Counted from the first letter of the stretch, positions 21,924 through 35,345 are shown. The stretch is DNA of 64,000 nucleotides from Glandiceps talaboti (GCF_964340395.1 NC_135563.1:10517151-10581150), one strand, 5' to 3'. Program-made: numbers and translations. Notes: generated from the sequence alone by a model not told the origin.

Positions 21924-24900
21924 ACTGTTAAAAGCAATGTAGCGTATTGTGGTAACCAAGGAAACATGGATTTAGTTGATGTGAAAGGAGGATGGCCTCA
22001 CAGTTCAAGTTTATCAGATAATGACTTTGAGGCAGATCCATTTCAACTGTCATCCTATCATACAAGGACGTTTTCAGGTGGTGACACCCCACCGCCAAAA
22101 CTTGAAAGAATTGATTACAACAGTGCCAGTAATGATTACGGAAAGTACATACGTATGCCACTTCCTGAACCGCCAATTCTAACAGCAACTTGTGAAAGTA
22201 AAAGTAAAGGAAACTTGCCATGGACATCGTTACAAAGGACTAATGCCAGCTCTGTTGTTAGCTTAGACAATGTGGACAATAAAAAGGATATTATATCTGT
22301 GGGAAGTGATCATTTGCATAAGATATCTGGGAATAGATTTACAACAAACAGTTTTACACCATCCTTTGAAAGAAATTGCTCCAGTTCAAAAAAATTGTCA
22401 CCGTCAACATCTATTTACTGTGTGTCTGACACTAGTGAAGATGAAGGAACAGATTTTACAGCAACAGTTCAAAATCTCATGAAAGGAGATCGAGGCAGTA
22501 ACTCTCCCATCATACTGGATGTCACTGTACCTCCTATGCCTGCCAAGAAAAATGTGAACAGTTTATCAGATGACTGTGTCTATATGCCAAAACTTGTCCG
22601 CCAAAAGGATTCTATTGCAAACAAATTTAATTCGTATGTAGAGAATCCAAACGATAAATTGATGGGTGCAGCTCCTTATGCAAATGGCAAAGACCAGAAT
22701 AAATTTCTCAAAATAGGTCCACAGAAACAGAAGACTATCTCTGAGGATTACAATGCTAATGCTAGAAAAAGATGTAGCGTTCCTCAGGAAATAAATGGGA
22801 AGATTTTGGTTGACTTCACAGAAGTGCCTGTGAAGATGGCCAAGGTTGATTCTAGACATGAGAAGGAAAATGGACTCCGAGCGAAAGATAAGGAAGAGCC
22901 AGATGGGACATTCCATAAGAATTCCTGTGATTTTCCAACAAAGATAGCCAAAGTGGACACCAGGAATGACAAGGAAAATGGAATCAAAGTTAATGATGTG
23001 GAAGTTGAATATGAAAGAAAGAACGTGTTGGGAAGAAATACACAGATCAATGGAAACGTCAATAAAACTCTTAAATACAAAGCTCATAAACACTCAGACA
23101 GGGAAAAAGCCAGGAAGATGAAACATTCTAGTACGAGTAAAGGTGATGGTAAAAGTCATACAGCATCTCACAACACAAAAGTACATAAAAGCAATCACAA
23201 TGTTTCAGCAGATAGGAAGAAGACAGTACAGCCAACAAATGAAAAATCTATAAATAGTTGTAAACCTTTACCGTCATGCTCAAAGTCTGCAGTAACTCCC
23301 ACAGATTACAGCGGCCTTTTGACTGTCACTGTTGTTAAACCTGGAGATCAGACATTCCTAAAGAACAGCCATTCCCAACATCACTACCACAGGGATCAAA
23401 ATCGTCGCACTGAAAACAAGACTGATGTTAAACATGATACAAAACTGGCTTTTAAGAAAACAGAATGTGTAAATAGAAAAACTTGTGACTCCTCCAAAGT
23501 CTCAGGATCATCAAAAGTAGAACCATCGAATAAATGTACTTGTCCAAAAAATGTTTTGAACAGAAGAAGTGTGATACAAAAGTATGTTAACAAGGAATAC
23601 TGTGCCACAAATACTAAACATCACAAGGATAAAAAGGATCCTGCAGAACCAATCAAGGGTAGATCTCATCTGTCCACTCCTCCAAAGAGTAATATGTGGA
23701 AAGGAACAAACAATTCTGGAAGGAATTCCAGCAAGGAATTGGACAAATCATCACACGGGAAAGGTCAACATCATGTGACACCAGTCTCTGTTTCCACACC
23801 AACAAAAATGTGCAATGATTCTGTGGTGATAGTGAAGTTGAAAAGTCATGCCCTGGGATTATCTCATGTGTGCAAGACAAATCAAAAGTGCAGTTGTCCC
23901 AAGGTAAAAAAAGTGAGCCATGATAAAAAGTGTGATCGTAATGTATCAAAGAATGGAACATCAGATTCAGCTAATAAGCATCATAATAAAAAGTATGACA
24001 CTAGTGTATCAAAGTTAAAGCATCCAAAAGATGTCAGTAAGAACGTGGTGTCCAGCTCAAACACATCGGCTAAAACAGATAAACAAAATGAAACTGTGTC
24101 AGATTCTAGAAAAAGACATCCAAACAATGGAAAAATGACATCTCCATTTGTGAAAGGACCCCCTAGCAAAGAACTTGCACCCCACAGCAATGGCAGAGTG
24201 TCATCTCCTGTAGTAAAAGTACCACCTATCAATGGAAAAATACCAAGCAAAGACCTCTATAGGAATGGAACAAGCTCATCAGCTTTCAAAAAGGTCATCC
24301 CTAGCAATGAAAAAGTTCCCTGTGTCAATATACATGGACTCACTACCAATGGAAACACAACACCTTGCAAAGAGGGAGTACCGAACAAGACATTTAACAC
24401 TACTTTAAATGAAGGGAAGGACATAAACAAAAGTCAACTTCTGTTGTCTAGTAAACCAACAGTTTCTAGTATGTTGACTGGACAAGTAAACCCTGAACAC
24501 AGTGGTCCAGTGAGTATCAAACACAATCGCAATAGAGTATCAACTTCACCTTTAAAGTTGTCTTCTACTTCTCATTCTATTTCAAAGCCTGCAGCAAAAA
24601 ATCGAATGAAAGTGTATACCAGTATACCAGGTGCGGTAGACCAGACATTGTCCTTGTCATGCACCAAGACTGAAACTAGTGCAATCAGTGGAAAGACATT
24701 AGTTTCGAAACCCAAGACACACAATGGTAAGGTGTCAGTTCCTAAAGCCCCGACAGTCAATGGAAAAGTGTTGGTTCCTAAGCCAGGGGTAATGCTTGGA
24801 AAAGTGTCAAGTGTCACAAGGGAGGATGATAAGAAGGAACAGGCTGATCCTCATAGTGCAATGAAGATCCACAAAGCTAGGCAAGTGACTATCTCATCAG

Positions 24901-26964
24901 CGCATCACTCGTCTACACCTTGTACCCTCAATAAATTCATCCCACTTAAAACTGTAGTGAATTGGAAACAGAATATTTCTACATCAAACAAGCAGTGTAA
25001 TCAACTTTCAGCATCCAGTTCATATTCTCCGACAAAGGGAAATTGTTTTGAAAGGACTAAAACCTTGTGTAACATGAAAGGAGCTATCCTGATAGAACAA
25101 GACACCTCTCCAAGTGTACCACAAGCATGTGTCACTGTCAGCAAGAAAAATGCATCTACAAACACAGCAGGAGAGGAGGAAGCAGCCAAACCACCCCTTA
25201 GTCAGACATATCACCTCGCCCAGACATCCAGCCAAATCACCATTGATGCGCATGTAGATGTAATTGATGACAATGTGAAATCTTCAATAAAACAGCCAAT
25301 ACTGCATGCTTTAACTAAAGAACTGTTCCGATCCAGTCCAACAGAATGCAATATTAGAGTTTCTCCTCCGACAAATGAAAAGAAATCATTATTTTCAGTG
25401 CTTGAGGATAAAGATGCTAAAGTCAAGAAACTACAACAGAGCACAGATGAGGAGGAGGAGGATAACCTCTCTGGAGAGGGACTTACCAAGGCTGTATTTG
25501 ATACAACAGCTGACGTCATTGAAGTTACCCAGCCACTTGATATGAGGCGTAATGTTGCATCTGAATCTAACAGCTTGTTGCCAAACAGAACTTTTAATGG
25601 GCATATAACTTCGTCTGGGGAGCAGTCTATATACACAAGTAAAAGGTACAACCAGCTGAAGTTACAGAGTCCAAAGGGACACAGCCCTAATAAGCCAATG
25701 GGTCAAACAACTCCAAAGCGACTAAAGAGAATTCTTGGGAAAGCAAGAAGCCAATCACCTGCAAGTCTTAATATCTATAATTATTTCTCACCAACTAAAA
25801 GCAGGGCATCATCAAATAGTCAAACATCAACACCTGAAAAGGTCAGCGGCAGGAAATCTTTGACCGATGAGTGTCTACTGTCATTGGCACCTGTTCATGT
25901 TTCTCTACCAGTTAATGCATGTGAGACTAAATATCCAGGACCATCATTTGTGTCTCATGGTTTTAGATCAAGACACCACAGTGGAAGTGAAGATGGAAAA
26001 CTGTCCTTTGCTGCCAAACACAGGCACACGATTGAAGCCTGCCAAGAGGAAGGTCGTCATGAGGCTGCTGTCCAGTTGATTCGAGACTTTGTGACTGAAG
26101 AGAGAAAACTTCCTCCCGAGATCTTGAACTACATCATCAAGGATGTGTTACTAGAAAGTAAAGACGTTGTCCATACGTATGCAGCTCTGAATCACATACA
26201 GAACCTACATCCCATGACCCAGGATGAAATGCCGTGGGACTGGAACTTTATAACGAGGGTTGTTGACAAGATATTAGCATCATCCATGAAAGGGGACTCA
26301 CAAGCTGTCTATAGTAATATCCTATGTCTTGAGTACATTGTATCAATGCTTTCAACTGACTTGAAAGAGAACTTTGCATTTCCACAGAAGACCATAGCCA
26401 CGTTTTATCTGTCGCCAGAAACACAAGGTAGTCACCTGAATAATGTTATCTCATGGATGCTTCAATGTGTGAAAATGATGTCTGCAGCTGATAATAATCT
26501 AGCTGAAGCTCAGGGCAACAACAATCACTTGTCTCAACTGCTGTCACTGTTGCAGAATTTGCTTATGTTCAGCATAGCTGTAAGCAAGAACCCGTCAGAC
26601 AGTGCCACTAAAATTGCTGAGGAGATGGTCTACCAATATTTATCTCTTCCAAGTCTTGGATGTCGCAAGTTGCTGCTGCAAACAATGGGCTCTCATTTGG
26701 TGAGAGCCAGACTACTGGAACTCTTACTTGAAAATTGTTGTGAAATTGATAAGATGTCTTATAATGAAAAGAAGTCTCCAGGGCGATCAGCACCTCTCTC
26801 AGTTGAAAAGATACTGGAGTATCATTTCAAAAGGAAACCAGGAAATCAACTGTCTCTTGCATCTGAGGAGCGCTGGGATTGTGTTAGCAAGGATGGTGAA
26901 GCCTGTCAGGAATTGGTTATGATGCTGTACAGCCTTCTACAAAGCCACATTCATACTGTCCATG
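21924..26964 (+). CDS. SIMC1-like: Coding exon 3: long disordered region and most of the helical domain
   Basis: This 5041-nt exon starts at a strong acceptor (T-rich tract then CTCTCCAG at 21916-21923) in phase 0 and ends in phase 1 at CCATG|GTAAGT. It encodes residues 150-1829. The open frame continues 32 codons upstream into the intron, but that stretch is hydrophobic and T-rich, so the acceptor defines the true start. Visible motifs: SIM-like IYCVSDTSEDE at about 313, a repeated AKVD-x-R-x(2)-KENG unit with KEN at 463-465 and 499-501, CxCP pairs (KCTCP, KCSCP), repeats built on NGK and PSK at about 880-970, a SIM-like VIEVT at about 1347, and a PIP-like SLNIYNYF at 1430-1437. From about 1512 the sequence becomes regular helices. 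The size and uninterrupted frame make this the most certain coding region of the window. Confidence 0.93.
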
Positions 26965-27534
26965 GTAAGTCAATACTACTCCTGTCGCCATTTTTTTTTC
27001 ATTCCATTTTGGACAACTCTCGTCATATCTAACAATATTGTCTGAATAAGTTGTGGACAGTGTTTGATGTCCACTATGTCCAAATTCAGAGCTCAAAATT
27101 AGCAGTAGGGCATAACTAAACATCATACAAATGTATCTAGACTACCAAATTAGCTGTAGTCCAGGACATATACTAAACACTGTCTCTAGACTACCAAATT
27201 AGCAGTAGTCAAAGGCACATAGACTACTAAAAACATAGCTACATGTAGACTACCAAATATATAAGTTGGTTGTCTTTTAGACTCATGGAAATCATTAAAA
27301 AGGGTTTGGCCTAAATTAACAAAGTTCCTTTATTCAGCTTTTGTTACATTGTGTGATTGTCTGTAAGTATGTGTTAAAATCTGTGAGTGTATGAACAAGA
27401 TGCAAGATTTTTCAAATAACCATTACCGCAAAAAGTTGTGTTCCAAGCAAGCTCTAACTAAAACCGTGGGAGTACAATAAGATACAATGATGTAGATGTA
27501 TCATTTGATATATATTTCCTGTTTGTTATCCCAG
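26965..27534 (+). other. Intron 3, carrying a small satellite-bearing repeat
   Basis: GT-AG intron of 570 bp. Bases 27125-27255 hold three copies of the CTAGACTACCAAATTAGCAG monomer seen at 6621-7335. Bases 27296-27365 (CCTAAATTAACAAAGTTCC, TTATTCAGCTTTTGTTACAT, TGTGTGATTGTCTG) match the terminal repeat of the element at 31288-31717. Confidence 0.8.
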
Positions 27535-27779
27535 GAAAACTCCACATGCCTATCACAGTGCGTCTTCAAGGAGATGACATGATGCAGTCTGGAAGTCAAT
27601 CATCCCAGGGGTCTTCAAGTGGACGTCTTACAATTGACGATTTACAGCGCTTGGCAGAGATTCCCTTTCACATCACCCAGCTCAGAAATAGACTTGGTAC
27701 TTACTGCAAGCAGTTTACTCCAAGAACTCGATTACTTTTTCAGCTGATGGAAGTCTTCCAAGATATAGCAGAAGGGTGA
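27535..27779 (+). CDS. SIMC1-like: Coding exon 4: C-terminal end of the SIMC1/SLF2-like protein
   Basis: The acceptor is TTTGTTATCCCAG ending at 27534. The last base of exon 3 plus GA gives Gly, so phase 1 is preserved, and the frame continues to TGA at 27777-27779. It encodes the last 81 complete codons after the junction, including a Ser/Gln/Gly-rich loop and two amphipathic helices that close the helical domain. The order (short loop, then a long helix pair ending near the terminus) resembles the end of vertebrate SLF2. An internal ATG at 27546 is not needed as a start. Confidence 0.85.
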
Positions 27780-28713
27780 TCATCATCAAATGGATAGGAT
27801 TGAATGGAATGAGCTCTGTGATCTTCTGTTGATATAACGTTATTGTAAGTTACTGTGTGTTCAGAACACATCAGGAGTGATATTTAACATATCAAGTCAG
27901 CTGTTGAAGTTATCATGCCTTGTCATCATTCTAGGAAAATGACAAAGTTTTTGTGAAGCATTTTCTATCCATATGATTTCTGAAAATGGTACACATTGCA
28001 TTCAACAATTCTATATACTCACTGAAGCACAACAAAAGTGATATTTTAGAAATACTTGAACAATCATGGAAATGGCCGATGTCCAGCAATTATACATCTC
28101 TTTCTGTTGTGCCAGCAAGCTAGGGAGTCATGTGTTAATGTTGATGTCTCATGCCTACTACAGATAATACTTGTAGAGGGAAACATGAGACTAGGCACAC
28201 AAAGACTACCTAAATCAGTGTACAAATGCAAATAGTGCAATGAATGCCATCAAGCACCAATCTTATTTATTAGGCCAGTATTTTTGGACTTAACTGCTGA
28301 GCACAGAATTTTGTACTCTTTCCATACACATAATTCAAGAAGTACGCATCAGATAAAAAAATCAGACAGCCGTTTTAGAAAGAGCTAAAAAGCCAAGCAG
28401 TTCACCCCCCAGCAAGGTAAGCAAAATCACCAACTTGTGGTGAAGTAACTGTTGGAAAATCATGTCAGGGCTATCTACAATGTAACCTCTAGAATCACTT
28501 TGCTAAGTGTCGAACCATAAGAATAATAGCCAAATTGTTGCCACTAAGCAATATGCCATATATTAGGTGACATGATAAATCAGGTTGATAGTATTTACAA
28601 TGATTGTACTCAACCATCGCTGATGTCATTATTATGTGATTATCATAATTTTCCAATGAACAGAGCTGTTTACAAGTAATCACTGTTGACTAATGACTAT
28701 TTACAAATATTCA

Positions 28714-28893
28714 AGTAATTTAGTCAACCTGTGGAGATGTGGCTGTTCACTAGTCATAACAGTAGAAAGTAAATTACCCAATCTGTGGAGAGGTGACTGT
28801 TAACCAGTCATAGCCACTAAAAAGTAAATTACCCAATCTGTGGAGAGGTGACTGTTAAACAGTCATAACCACTAGAGGGTAATGTACCCAACC
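28714..28893. repeat. Tandem repeat, about 3.5 copies of 55 bp
   Basis: Core AAATTACCCAATCTGTGGAG then AGGTGACTGTTAACCAGTCA then TAACCACTA, exact period 55 between 28776 and 28831. Confidence 0.85.
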
Positions 28894-29927
28894 AAAGGTG
28901 GTGTGACTCCCCTAGATATAATGTACATAACCTCTTGGAGGTAATGTAAGAGGTGAAGTGGACAATTATTTAATATAAGGAACATCATAAAGAGATTATG
29001 CTCAATAGTTAGCCATAATGAAATTGTTCACGCATACTTTGAAAATTGTCTTTTCCCAGCATTTCATAGCAAAGCCTGTGCCATGCTCAGCAAATTTATA
29101 GATTTGTAGTTTACTTCTCTCTTTTTTTTTCATTTTCAATGATGTATTATTAGATATTCATGCAGTTCTTTATAATGCATTTCAAAACTGCATCTTCTGT
29201 TCTACCAAACAATTGGTGCCAGCTATGTCAATTTCAACGCTCACTGTCTCTAATCTTGGTGGCTGTCACACGGCATTTCTTCTTAAAAAATGGCTACGAA
29301 GTGAGTAGCCAGATTATGGTAAATTACAATTGAAAATTATCATACCTTGATTTTTTGTTGATCAGGAAGCAATACATCAACTTTTTTTGTCTGACAGAAT
29401 CTGATTATATAACTTTTTTAGAGTGTAATGTCTGACACTCTTTTAAAAGCAAGTGAAGAAGCTTAACAAAATAGCAATATCTTCTGAAATCTTGTTTTAA
29501 AACTTCCTACTACCCCTATGTTGATCATAGGCAAGTACTAAATAACAAGAGGTGACTTCATTGAAATGGATTTTTAACTGATTTCATATAAAAGTTGATG
29601 TCATGTTTTGTATAGTCCTGTTGCCATACTTGTCTGACTTAGTAACAAACGTAATGAGCAATTTTCATCAACTTATCCCTAACCCAATACATTGCATTGC
29701 TGTATACATATGTATATGTACATGTATGTCATGCTGATTTTCAATCTTCCAGACAATCTTTCAAATTGTATCATTCAGCCTTGTCACCAACGACAGCTGA
29801 GCTGTCGGGCTAGGTGGGTGTCAACTTCCACCGTCTCATCCTACAACTTCATTGCTTTTCAATTTCATCTGTTTTACACTGCTCATCGTCTGTTTTACAC
29901 TGTTCATCAGTATGCATGATATTTGTT

Positions 29928-30270
29928 AGCAGTCTAGAAGTTATCGATGGCTTTGAATCTTTATATCTCCCTGCAACCTGTCTAGCTTGATGAAATGATG
30001 AGCCAAATGTAGTCCCTGCAAATGAAGAAACTCCAACTGTTAGAATGATGTAAACAGTGTAAAGTCTTAAATATGACAAATATACCATGTATGGACATAA
30101 CTGCCTCCAATAAACCCGAAGTTATCCTTTGGCAGAATTCTGTGTTTGATTAACAGACATGATGTTAATAACTGGGTGGCTTTGTTTGAATTTGAAATTT
30201 CATCTCGGCACCTGTCCGAGGTAGACATGAGAAGAGATTCAAAGCCACGGGTAACATCTAGGCTAATTTG
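29928..30270. mobile_element. TIR element related to the TAGTCTGG MITE interior (copy E)
   Basis: Ends TCTAGAAGTTATCGATGGCT then TTGAATCT on the left and AGATTCAAAGCCACGGGTAA then CATCTAGGCTA on the right form imperfect TIRs. The interior from about 30020 to 30215 aligns with copy B (ATGACAAATATACCAT, AATTCTGTG, ACAGACATGATGTTAAT). The termini resemble the minisatellite monomer at 1266-1844. Confidence 0.65.
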
Positions 30271-30747
30271 GTATAGACTAGGGTTACAGTAAATCATATT
30301 TCAATTTGTTCATATTGAGGTGATTTGTCATTTTGTATTTTGATGAACTTTTGGGGTATTTTTGACTTTTCATTAACAGCTTGTCAGTGTTGTCTTTCAT
30401 ATTTGGTATGTATGTTTATTCAAATGTGTTCATGGGAAAATTGTATCTTTGAATTTCTATTCTCTGTAAATTTTGTGGTATTTCTGGTGAAAAATAATAT
30501 TTTTAATCTCATTTGATTATACATTCTATATATTGTGTAAGTCTCACAGCACAAATGTCATCTCCATTTTTCTGTCTCAGTAAATTTTTCATTAAAACCA
30601 CCACATACAGCAGAGATATTGCAGCCAACAGGTAGCTTTTGATGAACAGCATCATCATCAGGTATATCTTTTTGAAAATTCACATGAAAGCCAGAGGGCT
30701 GCTTTCAACTTTTAGTTTCAATCATACATACATACACAAGTGCTTTT

Positions 30748-30840
30748 CATTCCACTTTTGATTGAGAAACCAGCATGTTTTGAACAAATCACTTGTCCTT
30801 TTTTCAGTGACCAACAGAATCTGACAGCATGATCCAGATT
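30748..30840 (-). repeat. Dispersed repeat with conserved hairpin, copy 1
   Basis: GATTGAGAAACCAGCATGTT, GAACAAATCACTTGTCCTTT and TCAGTGACC match 59217-59300. See the second copy for the hairpin. Confidence 0.6.
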
Positions 30841-31287
30841 TGCTGGAGATTTTGAGTAAACTGGAGGTGTGAGAAGGTTTCAGTGGTTGAGGCAGATTTA
30901 TGCTCAAAGTAATCATCACAATTTGTTCGAATTGTACATTTTCCATATTTTGATCACAATATTTTGTAACACTCTTGCAAAGTGAGAATAGTAAAATTAA
31001 CTATACCAGAGTATTGGTTTGTGAGGTCATAAAAGATATGTTGTGTAAACAAGGCAGATTCAAAATGAGTGATACCTATCTGTATTTTTACTCTGATAAA
31101 AACATGGAACAGAATGAATTTTGATCATTTTTGTTATGCATGTGTCACAGCTGGTGTTTTCTTTGGAAATCTGTTGTCTGTACAGCTTAAAAGGTCGTAG
31201 CTGTACAAAGCTGAAGAGACCTCAGGATTCAGTTATAGTGCCATATATCCAGTTATATTAAATTAACCCGGCTGACATTATTCTAAC

Positions 31288-31717
31288 CTAGGAGACAATT
31301 ACACAATGTCACACAAGCTTAAATAAACAAACTTTGTTCATTTAGGGAGGAGGGGGTCTGGCGTCAATGCAATTGCTGAACTTTATTTTCACACTTCTAA
31401 TCAAATTTCGAAAACATTCACGCCTTAATGATAACAGGTTCTGTATTTACTACTGAGATGTTGCTAAGCTGATTAAAATTTACTTCTAATGTGAGATACA
31501 GTGATAGGTTTCCAGTAGTATTTTAGTGGTGTTTACCATCATGGTTTTTACATTGTATCAATCGTAGTGGTGTGACCATTACAATTTTCATCATGGTTTA
31601 CATCATATATAAACATATCAATCTCGCACTTATGAATGTTTGTTTAGGGGAGGGGGTTTGTCCTAAATGAACGAAATTCACTTATTGAGCTTGTGCGACA
31701 TTGTAATCGAACTAGTC
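31288..31717. mobile_element. TIR MITE, about 430 bp with about 70-bp TIRs
   Basis: Left end GGAGACAATTACACAATGTC then ACACAAGCTT to TTGTTCATTTAGGGAGGAGG. The right end is the inverted form (GGGGAGGGGGTTTGTCCTAA, ATGAACGAAATTCACTTATT, GAGCTTGTGCGACATTGTAA). One terminus of the same family lies in intron 3. Confidence 0.8.
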
Positions 31718-32934
31718 TCGTTTACCCTGGCTCATACTTGGCAAGCAGGAATATCAAATCAATCATCAGCAGTGAGACTGGGTAACCGAGATACACATTG
31801 AACTGGCTTATCTATTTTATCCCGAGGGTATACATACATACGTACGTACGTACTTAGTCAGTATTATGGACATATTACCTTTTCATGCAAAACCACACAC
31901 AGCAATTTAGTATACTGTGACGTCATTTATAAAATGTTAAAATATCAGTCATTTGTACAAGCTGCTGTACTTATTTTCTATGTGTCATACACCCTATTGT
32001 ATATGGTTTCCCCAATTGTGCACAATTATCACACTGAATTGAAGCAACCAGATTACAGGTTTCTACCTAGTAGCCAATGTAGGGATGCCTTACTCGATGT
32101 AATAATACAACATTGTACATAACTATATGAAGTATTTTCATATGTGCAGTCATTTGTAGAATCCATGTCATTGTACTTCTCGCGTGTGGACCCACCCCAC
32201 CCCCCATCCCTAATAACAACATATTGACTAATCCTTGCAGGATGTTTCCAGGGGACAGTGATTTTGGTCATACTGTTCTATTTGTTTGTTACTTTGGGAA
32301 CAACATTAGATGTAAGAATGACATTTTTTTTAAAGAATGGGAACACATCTTGCCATTTTTTTAATAGTTAAACACAGGATAAGGAAAATATTTGTGTGTG
32401 GTATATATATTTCAGACTGGGAGATGCTTGAAATTTGTACATTTGTACATCCTGAAAAAACGCATCTCAGCTTTTGTACTGCGGAATGAAAATAGTACAT
32501 TTTTTTTGTAATTTTGATAGCGGAAATAGGTAGATGTACTTTTTTGAATACTTTTGATAGTCCTCAGACAGTAGTCACTTTAGTAAATGATATGTAAAGT
32601 TATTTGACTAGATGGATACTTTTTAGTTTTTGATTATTTTTCTATTTTTCTATCTGCAAAGGAAGGATTTTCTGAAATTTGTACAAAAAATAGGGAAATA
32701 ATATTGTGATACATTTGTCATGACTTTGTATATTGTTACGTCTCAGATGATATTTCTATTTAAATGTCTGTGTTGACCATCAAATAAAGATTTCAAGGAG
32801 AAAAAATGCCTCTTTTGTATCTGTGTCTGTATCGTGTGTCGTATTTACTGGTGTGTGATCTATTAAAGGAGAACAACACTGCAGCAATTTTTAGCACAGC
32901 TGAACTGAGGTTTAGTAGTGGTATAGGCATAGCA

Positions 32935-33160
32935 AAGTGTGTGCGTATATGTCTGTCTCTGTGTGTGTATGTGTGTCTGAGTATATCTGTGTGTGTGCAT
33001 ATGTCTGTATGTCTGAGTATGTGTGTGTATGTGTATATATGTCTGTCTGTCTGTCTGGGTATGTCTGTGTGTGTGTATGTCTGTCTGTCTGAGTATGTCT
33101 GTGTGTGCATATGTCTGTGTATGTGTATGTCTGTCTGTGTGTGCGTATGTCTGTGTAAGC
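32935..33160. repeat. TGTG/TGTCTG-rich degenerate microsatellite
   Basis: Mixed GTGTATGTCTGT units over about 220 bp; frames on both strands are repeat read-through. Confidence 0.9.
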
Positions 33161-33330
33161 AACTCTACTTTGTTTTTATACTTGAACAAATAATGTGAAA
33201 CAACATATACTACAACCCATAACACCAAAGTAAAGTATTTTCAGTATGTACTGCAGTCATTTATAGAATCCATATCAAGTATTAAAGTATAGTTTCATTT
33301 GCTAATTTACAAGTTAGAAAGGCCACATAT

Positions 33331-33547
33331 TAGCCTTTAAATGAGCATACCACAGTCTCATAGAGAAAGTGATTTACTTTGGTGTTACTAGTTGTAAATC
33401 CTAGGCTTTAAATGAGCATAGCATATAGTCTCATAGAGAAAGTGATTTACTTTGGTGTTACTAGTTGTAAATCCTAGGCTTTAAATGAGCATAGTGCATA
33501 GTCTCAGAGAAAGTGATTTACTTCAGTGTTACTAGTTGTAAATTCTT
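33331..33547. repeat. Three-copy tandem repeat, period about 72 bp
   Basis: GGCTTTAAATGAGCATA, GTCTCATAGAGAAAGTGATT, TACTTTGGTGTTACTAGTTG then TAAATCCTA, starting near 33332, 33403 and 33476. Confidence 0.9.
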
Positions 33548-34307
33548 GTTTCTAACACAAGAAATTGCAAAGATTAAAAGATGTACACAATGTTTCTTAT
33601 TGTATGTTAGTAGTTCTATAAACCAGACGTAAGCTTTCCTACAGACAAAATTCAAGCATTTCAGTTAGTTTCCACATACAGTCATATAAATAACAGAATG
33701 TGAATTCTCAGCTACGTATCATACATGAAATATCCCATAATTGGTCAATTTCTTTGATTATGCAAATGAATCTTACTAAAAAATAAAATAATATTCATCA
33801 ACCAACTTTGGTTGTATAAATCAACCCGTTTTTACTGTTGAATCAATATTTCAAGAAACACTTGTATTCTAAATAATGTTTTTGTACAAAGACGCAATAG
33901 TTACACATGAATAGTTTTTTGGAGGTCATCTTTGCAATCCATAACGATAATTAGTGGATTTAATGAGAAATTGGGGAGGAGAAATTAATCAGGAGGCCAT
34001 TTCTTCAACGTAGACGTGCGCCCACTACGGCCAACCCAGCTTCACATGAGCGTGAGCATATTAGATTAAGGAGTTACAAAGTTTTCGAGAGAGGGCGCTG
34101 TTGAAATTACTGAAGAATATAAAAAGTTTGTGTCTGTGCCGCCTTAGTATGTAGAGAAATTGTGAATTCTTTATGTGTATTTTTAGTTTCACTGCAATCG
34201 TGAAGGAAAATAACACTGTTACTGCTAGTACACTGGATTTTGATGACAATTTCACAGACTTTATCCATAATGAGTTGCGTTTATTTCCTAAGAATAGTAG
34301 CCACTGC

Positions 34308-34412
34308 CATTCATTCATTCATTCATTCATTCATTCATTCATTCATTCAATCATCCATTCGTTCGTTCGTTTGTTCATTCATTCATTCAACAATAATAAT
34401 AATAATAATAAT
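34308..34412. repeat. (ATTC)n followed by (AAT)n microsatellite
   Basis: ATTC units to 34388, with GTTC variants, then an AAT run at 34393-34412. Confidence 0.95.
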
Positions 34413-34706
34413 ACAATAACTATTGGAACACAATGAATAGGTATACTGAATTACAAAGATCATGAAGGTAGTCGTCTCTGTGAGTAAAAAAAGCCTTGTA
34501 CACAAAAAGCGACAAACGGAAATTTGAAAGTTGGTTAAGCTTAATATTGCTGGAAGGTAAAATTATTTCCCTTCTCGTGTTGGGTATACGTACTGTGTAT
34601 GAAAAAAGATTGGTATCAATTTACTTCTAGGCAAGTGATAAAGAGGGCAAAATGACAAAATGGGAATTCAGCTTCCAGTATGTTGTCATCAACACATTCA
34701 CAAAAA

Positions 34707-35190
34707 CTATGCATGCATGCATACATACATACATACATACATACATACATACATACATACATACATACATACATACATACATACATACATACATACATAC
34801 ATACATACATACATACATACATACATACATACATACATACAAACATACATACATACATACATACATACATACATACATACATACATACATACATACATAC
34901 ATACATACATACATACATACATGCATACATGCATACATGCATACATACATACATACATACATACATACATACATACATACACACATACATACATACACAC
35001 ATACACACATACACACATACACACACATACATACACACATACATACATACATACATACATACATACATACACACATACATACACACATACATACACACAT
35101 ACATACATACACACATACATACACACATACACACACATACATACATACATACATACATACATACATACATACATACATACATACATACAT

Positions 35191-35221
<31 letters not shown>

Positions 35222-35345
35222 TACATACATACATACATACATACATACATACATACATACATACATACATACATACATACATACATACATACATACATAC
35301 ATACATACATACATACATACATACATACATACATACATACATTCA
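34707..35345. repeat. (ATAC)n microsatellite, about 640 bp
   Basis: Tetranucleotide ATAC with ACAC and GCAT interruptions concentrated at 34920-35130 and 35200-35220. Three frames on each strand are open for over 200 codons, giving Tyr-Ile-His-Thr or Met-Tyr-Val-Cys polymers; none is a gene. Confidence 0.98.

Larger units (their letters stand above)
27780..32790 (+). other. 3' flank of the SIMC1/SLF2-like gene, possible long 3' UTR
   Basis: No coding region is supported. The most convincing poly(A) signal is AATAAA at 32783-32788 followed by a G/T-rich stretch; ATTAAA at 30591 is an alternative. The length of the 3' UTR cannot be settled from sequence. Tandem repeats and MITEs inside are listed separately. 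Confidence 0.4.

Noticed and set aside
22566-25651. Antisense frames inside exon 3, up to 175 codons
   Set aside because: They are shadows of the long sense exon with no features of their own.
26965-27032. Read-through C-terminus of exon 3
   Set aside because: A strong GTAAGT donor and an in-frame exon 4 explain the gene better; the 22 read-through residues are intronic.
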